Part shown: positions 30,801 to 31,990 of the stretch, piece after piece
Layout of the letters: each line of letters begins with the position of its first letter
Position numbering within the stretch: position 1 is the stretch's first letter
From: Galbibacter sp035306585
GTDB taxonomy: Bacteria; Bacteroidota; Bacteroidia; Flavobacteriales; Flavobacteriaceae
NCBI RefSeq assembly: GCF_035306585.1
Contig: NZ_DATGNU010000070.1
Coordinates: 1-31,990, forward strand
Length of the DNA stretch: 31,990 nucleotides
Direction: 5' to 3'
Notes under the pieces: model-generated
Told to the model about the DNA's origin: nothing
What the model saw: only the letters and a program-made list of their open reading frames with translations
Databases searched by the model: none
Program-made: the position numbers and the translations under genes

Positions 30801-31990
30801 GAACCTTTACATATGAAGTTTATAGTAGTGATGGTGTTTCTACAGCAGTAACTGGCACAGGTGCTGCACCTGGAACTGTTACAATAACTGGAGTCGCTGC
30901 TGGAAATTATTATGTTGAAATTACAGCATTAGAATCACCTTTCTGTCTAGAGACAACAAATACAGTAACAATAAAAACTCCAATAAAAGCATTAGATCTT
31001 AGTGTTGGTGTTGAGAAAGATTTGAGTTGTGAAAATAGTGCAGCAGAAATTTCTGCAACAGCATCTGGAGGATGGGGCGAATATGAGTTTGCCCTAGTTA
31101 ACTCAGGTGACATACCAACGCAAGCAGACTTTAGTACAACGAGTACTTTTACTGGAATTGCAGCAGGAACCTATGATGTATACGTGAAGGATGCAGAAGG
31201 TTGTATGATTTTTGAAACCGTATCATTCGTTAAACCTGATCCTATTATTACAACTGCAATCTCAAACTCAATTGATGTTCTTTGTGAAGGAGATAATCAA
31301 GGGAGCATAACAGTGACAGCAACAGGTGGTAGACCTGATTTTGATCCTTCAGTAACGTATTTGTTTATTTTAAATAGACTGGATGATAATGGGGTTATTC
31401 TTTCAAGTAGCGCTCCACAAGAATTAAATGTATTTAGCAATTTAGGAGCTGGAAGCTACAGTGTGACTGTAACAGATAATCGTGGTTGTGAGGCCACCAC
31501 TACTCCAGTATCTATATCAGAACCCGATCAAGTTATGGCTTCCTTAGGATTAGTGAAAAGCAACACTTGTACAACGGGTGCTATTTTAGAACTAACTGCA
31601 GTAGGAGGTACAGGTACTGGATATGAATATAGTGTTTCAGCTACAGGACCTTGGACTCCGTTCGGTACTAACAATACTGTTGAAATTGAGCTTCCAGTGG
31701 TAGTAAATCAGGAGCAAGTTCACACGTATTTTGTGAGAGACTCCAACCTTTGTATTTCTGCGGTATCAAACAGTGTTACACTTTCACCGATACGATCACT
31801 TGAGGTGACTCCTACCGTAGTGTCTGATGTTAGCTGTTATGGCGATGCAACTGGATACATCAAAGTAGATGTTAAAGGAGGACTAGGAAATTATAAGTAC
31901 ACTTTAATAGATGGGTTGCGTAATGTAACATTGATCGAAAAACAAGATGACAATACCTTCAGTGGACTTTCCTCAGGAGTGTACTATGTA
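18833..31990 (+). CDS. Giant SprB-like surface adhesin, 3' end cut by window edge
   Basis: An open frame of 4386 codons without a stop that I found, still in frame at the last base. The ATG at 18833 opens a signal peptide (MTRNYFTLKFYTLFACIFFAGIFALSAQ). Residues about 30-380 form an N-terminal head containing VVYAGLYWTAKYPF and GGSAGWSMVVVYE. Residues about 383-520 resemble a DUF11 adhesin domain (LTKKVFD ... GQEIQYRLSFDNIG). Two Ig-like, Cys-containing stretches follow to about 750. Some 38 SprB-type repeats of about 80-90 residues then run to the edge, interrupted by a jelly-roll-like domain at about 1834-2031. F. johnsoniae SprB, a 6497-residue adhesin moved along the cell surface during gliding, is the family model. 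Many repeats and a T9SS sorting domain probably lie beyond the window. The gene lies 64 bp after the PorP/SprF gene, probably in the same operon. Composition is rich in Thr, Gly, Asp, Glu and Val, low in Lys and Arg. Confidence 0.93.
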   Translation, partial: MTRNYFTLKFYTLFACIFFAGIFALSAQVGKPFDVRYENNIKGDITFIGNNILNRDEGNQGPNRPYNSTGNKSDYNDDLNMQYIDIDNDRSTFSSSSATLTIPDPSCSRVVYAGLYWTAKYPFEEGGGTRNDGYYVIDSERLDYTSIKFRTPGNSYINITADEIIHDGFNGNTTEDAPYTCYKNITEIINSLSNVAGEYTVANVRAAKGFIKGGGSAGWSMVVVYENPTLPGKFITTFDGFAGIQSEDPPVDIEVDGFKTLPEGFPVHANMIVSTLEGDNRIDGDGLSISAEDNPTFFDLGTNTTINNKTNFFDSNITLNNQIITDRNPNSVNTLGFDTDKFKVPNGNNSVIPNDADNATLRLSTDGDTYYVYFTSFDVEIIEPEIQLTKKVFDIDGNDIQGQPVDLGQEIQYRLSFDNIGNDNGTNFTLKDVLPSNVDFLSAELPPSIGGNQIQQSYNEDTHELIFTIPDIYIEKVRDAYTININVRVQPDCDKLRDACSNIIQNQAFATYQGVLNDNLISDDPSVSGFDACNFAIPGSTNFLPNLEDCNFSREIAICGESVDLIAGANYDTYQWFFQNPDGTYRQLTNVISGSEGQKYMATNYGTYKVEKIIAEPCKSYDEFITVVPRSNELDSPITPFADQIVTCSNDGTLLPKFFLCGTNDDRLLNVSYPDAQVFWQKLSGDCGIDSEGENCPTKNNSCTWVEVKAGDQFLLTEAGEYRLEVRYQNNCFNRFYFKAYENSVDPAVTTENIICESKGSIDINNVGSGYEFAVALATVDFDPNTATWQDANSFVIETAGTYNVYIRQSDLDLETGDRQPCLFTFENVVISKSNFNVTVETTNPFCNSSKGSFNINAVDARAWYTYVLKDDFGAVVDEEEATDDDNHVFGNLNPGTYTIEVTTEDGCTFSEKYTISPPVPLTITANVSQNVTCKEGNIQVLSEGGTTPHTYAIWSYEPAVGATAPPISYESVDDIPAGEMQQVGQTSQIFDVKLGEQGTYSYVVFDRNNCYAFSNKVTISVEPPMEYQVNSTNETCFGSEDGTISIEIINDQKYRVSYSLDGVNFTANPNFKNLEPGDYTVIVRGEKGNRICDFETPITIAEGVQISADAGLTSEYNCLTDGEITFSNAVGGSGIFEYSIDGVTWQDSPVFGGLKDGTYTPSYRDKNNPDCIQSATEITLDPLTPPTDIDFTMSTVRCPDNSSDVSLSVTGGSGEIQYEIISPATAAKDNGTNNVFENLEAGVTYTFKVTDEKGCFYDENVTIPELTPISVVGKLVSNVSCVGGSDGAIQYSVNGFTVNYRYTVTNAAGAVVGSGLDQTGNTFNATGLAAGTYTIAVTDNTTNCTDSDVVTVEEPEDPLILGQAEITHESCTSTGTTNPGTITVSASGGWGSYTYEIYNAAGTLLVRNGTGFFKDLTAGDYTVKVFDANQCDVDSTDITIKPAIAPELKLSANDLCYDDAVGLIITATVTSGTGSGVLSYSLNGGITNTTGIFKELDPGTYTVTVIDENNCKDTESISIDPELKVSASADSISWCGSSTDVTITAVGGDGNYVYAVVTKGTTPTSFSPTNPMTISEEGEYEVYVRDHASGEGYCEAKYDITVDKDPKLEVSASNTEILCNGTTSTLTITPTGGSGVYSEYSIDGGATYQGSNIFNNLISGNYNIVVKDSKGCEVKLFYTIAQPQELTASANVAALVECNPTQGADVRITNAQGGTGPYTYSFDGGSTYGNSATKNLMPGTYELYIQDASDCVYGPMPITVEEGPEDPDLGASVAYNCDGTGNITVSASPSTFDYTFQLNGGAEQTENVFTGVAPGTHDVKINYVSNLPATPSVLLVEDFGFGPNTSIPSIDTAVYCYEDQIPGGNCGSQADIDDTRINDGEYSVTQRIARDFSDWVDVRDHTGNPEGRFVAINIGDVAGMGGVIYRKPIKDFLPNQDVQVSIWGHNLMESTSNPEKGDPNIVIQLVDPSTDAVIAFDETGFIPKSDKWEQFIIDLNPDGHTELDLVIRTFSTVKDGNDLAIDDILVTQIPEKCPLSKDIKVVVEENQGFAAELVGVSDVSCNGLTDGKITIAVSNFGASGYEYSLDNFGTTLGNSTEATLEIPVNKGLGAYTLYIRDIANQTADPTLACGAEIPFTITQPDHVEVTASITSEITCNTATATITAITATGGTPGYTYQLEDANGKAITGYDFAANGSNRVFNNLPIGDYVVRAKDSNGCDDITDTIEITAPVDILFTAVPSACVGGSYTPEIHVEITQGNGDYMVSLSDGTGVFYPTNVDDKNHVFKGLDPGTYQVTVKDGYGCSAATQTVIVREDLDAGIDVTHIACTAGSIIVTATGGDGNYEYSYDGGVSFVPENTHEVSTPGSIDVAVRDGSGACIYEDNVEVKAFDAISINVTSTQPQCHNDEGSILIDISGGVGPYTIVVNNGTTEVEKEENYTGTSITYYNMPAGNYTVTVTDKYGCDDDKPADIENPAELIGDLIPMITDCGATPDAFGFDIINVPTYPGLTVEYTDNANVPSPTWQTTNEFRTYKPGDVVYPAIRTIDAKGEIVCYYEFNRFLIPYPLDDLSIDIKSTEVSCDSKMLSVTVVGSKGLPGYQYTYTEDVFNFDPNNPENPWTEATPEDGPHDFTFIGLIPGRTYVFFVKDSTGCIRQSSININEGLIELPMEIELNYEPTCFSANDGQISFTLTDEDGTVESFIRYELYELGDVVPLHTSDPNVGFTSPQSYTIPTLLSPGEYYVKVIQHDGAGNDACVTATENITIKEQDPITGIPEKLRDITCETPGLIVVPDIQGGGGEYTYILSSTNFDVDGDGAYDPAIDFIETTDNPMEVFIDYILNPALGTVDVHVIVKDQYDCEQNLGEVTLIISQPPVIEEVLVDNCLGNSTITIIVEDGTGQAPFYYSIDGGATYSVVGENEFANLSSGNYDIVVKDSNGCTVSASAKVEIYEQLAFAKLEVTEALDCQDASDGGGNAHIYFEVKGGSSVDASTNIVYSISGPAGFTSPVTETPIPISATPPNSRLFTDANVAGTYTITLKDLKTECVISRTIEVPEKVVPEILGNPIVTDVTCHGDADGTITVTALDNGVGPYTFEIVSSNGTASIITPFSTNGYQATFTGLAGAAGGVIYGIEITADADNNCTSTLIEAIIYEPADLENLALDVLEFSCTTGNTVNMATVTASGVTGGVVDYTYEFIYDNGTPGDTSDDRTQKGSETVFNVSNPLGGNVIVTVYDEKGCFISDDTDVKPYNKLEDIETIPTNPTCNGGDGSIEVNATLGLGHNTEILEFFLYDNNGGQIGNKKVQGTTAIFDNLDVGSYQVKVVNIDTTCELVVFEELTDPNTFDIELNVISTAVCLGSATGEITVALVDPNGSPSYSGSFTWTIYNTNGSLVDKTDDTVYKVGSSPDNGPISIDQFEAGTYIIYVAQDNNPMCTQETVFTIATPPAALDAEATVTAQTCDLDDGIIEIINVSGGWGGYKYYVSTTQNPDPNDSNNYMTNPRFEDLPTGIYYIWVIDQKGCPIQLPNKEIVKPTPITAAISVSSPNCDGLEGEITVDNVVGGSGGPYTFQLIKDGADFGAPKSGSTATFTDLGAGAYKIRISDNWNCSTTPITEVTIFEEISLGYTIDKVISCDVSNNNLAGAVTINANGGSGTFTYSVKFPDDTTAGNGTSASFTGLDQVGTYTFTVTDSEGCVDTIDLELSAPVLPVLEISDQINVSCEEAADGAIKATVTAETTINPPYTYTLTGPVTATNTHGLFTELPAGNYVLSVTSDLGCSDQTIVTITEPKALDFTAAVTTEFVCNPSNTTALGQITVTVDPTTGTAPYLYSIDGNNYQTSNVFDVIDTGNVETYTLYVKDANGCSYTSGVSIDPLPKINAVDVTSITAITCSNPENVRVEIHGGSGEFVVELLPNGPTQTISGQVATFYLPEAGDYVFKITDTATGCFYITAPYTVAPYDLITATVTARSPIDCYNTATGEITVDVVNYTGTFTYEVYSSDGVSTAVTGTGAAPGTVTITGVAAGNYYVEITALESPFCLETTNTVTIKTPIKALDLSVGVEKDLSCENSAAEISATASGGWGEYEFALVNSGDIPTQADFSTTSTFTGIAAGTYDVYVKDAEGCMIFETVSFVKPDPIITTAISNSIDVLCEGDNQGSITVTATGGRPDFDPSVTYLFILNRLDDNGVILSSSAPQELNVFSNLGAGSYSVTVTDNRGCEATTTPVSISEPDQVMASLGLVKSNTCTTGAILELTAVGGTGTGYEYSVSATGPWTPFGTNNTVEIELPVVVNQEQVHTYFVRDSNLCISAVSNSVTLSPIRSLEVTPTVVSDVSCYGDATGYIKVDVKGGLGNYKYTLIDGLRNVTLIEKQDDNTFSGLSSGVYYV
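21085..31990 (+). repeat. Array of about 38 divergent SprB-type protein repeats within the giant adhesin
   Basis: Units of about 230-300 bp (about 80-90 residues) share a pattern: a conserved Cys near the start (as in DVSCNGLTDGKITI), a Gly-rich GGSG/GGTG turn, Y-x-Y-S, F-x-x-L-x-x-G-x-Y-x-V, then D-x-x-G-C about 55-60 residues after the first Cys. The Cys pair recurs in most units and could form one disulfide per repeat. The count is by eye, and unit 26280-26535 is a poor match. At the DNA level the units are strongly divergent, with no long identical stretches noticed, so this is not a recent tandem duplication. Confidence 0.85.
24332..24925 (+). other. Jelly-roll / carbohydrate-binding-module-like domain inserted in the SprB repeat array
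   Basis: Residues about 1834-2031 of the giant adhesin do not fit the repeat pattern. The segment opens LLVEDFGFGP, runs through GRFVAINIGDVAG and VQVSIWGHNLME, and closes with DLAIDDILVTQ. This start-to-end layout is typical of MAM/CBM-like jelly-roll domains in Bacteroidota secreted proteins. The preceding repeat's GTHDVKINY strand is followed, after the insertion, by CPLSKDIKVVVEE, which matches the usual end of a repeat. The domain therefore appears nested inside one repeat. Ligand binding is inferred only. Confidence 0.65.

Noticed and set aside
19633..31113. Several short minus-strand open frames opposite the giant adhesin gene
   Set aside because: They are antisense shadows of a low-stop-density coding frame, with no recognisable domains or start signals.
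21085..31990. CRISPR-like or satellite DNA suggested by the regular repetition
   Set aside because: The periodicity is at protein level in one open frame; the DNA units are divergent with no identical direct repeats and spacers.

Overview
The window looks like chromosomal DNA of a member of the Flavobacteriaceae (Bacteroidota), probably a marine gliding relative. The grounds are AT-rich DNA, promoter boxes of the TAnnTTTG type used by this phylum, a type IX secretion (T9SS) type B sorting domain, PorP/SprF and SprB-repeat proteins, a DUF4175 protein, and the YtxH / holin-like / DUF6327 trio. The species cannot be named from sequence alone.

Layout. Bases 1-5506 (minus strand) carry DUF4175 protein -> ybeY -> mnmG; mnmG runs off the left edge. 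A 16-bp sequence matching the ParB-binding centromere site parS lies between ybeY and mnmG and suggests the replication-origin side of the chromosome. Bases 5779-8401 hold an exported bleomycin-hydrolase-like cysteine peptidase (+) convergent with a Tat-exported Gfo/Idh/MocA oxidoreductase (-). Bases 8560-11132 hold gltX and a slipin/SPFH membrane protein (+). Bases 11270-14052 (minus) hold a three-gene small envelope-protein operon (YtxH, holin-like, DUF6327) and glnS. Hairpin terminators separate several of these units.

Bases 14400-31990 (plus) form one surface-adhesion/gliding locus: an Ig-like repeat protein with a T9SS type B sorting domain, a PorP/SprF-family outer-membrane protein with two added C-terminal SPOR-like modules, and the first 4386 codons of a giant SprB-like adhesin that is still open at the window's right edge. 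In Flavobacterium johnsoniae, SprB is the mobile adhesin carried along the cell surface during gliding, SprF is needed for its secretion, and SprC/SprD support it. The locus here is probably the equivalent, in a different gene order.

The adhesin has a signal peptide, a distinct N-terminal head, a DUF11-like domain, two Ig-like stretches and then about 38 divergent SprB-type repeats (my count by eye), each usually with two cysteines. A jelly-roll-like domain of about 200 residues appears to be nested inside one repeat. The items most worth follow-up are this nested domain, the PorP-SPOR fusion and the parS site.
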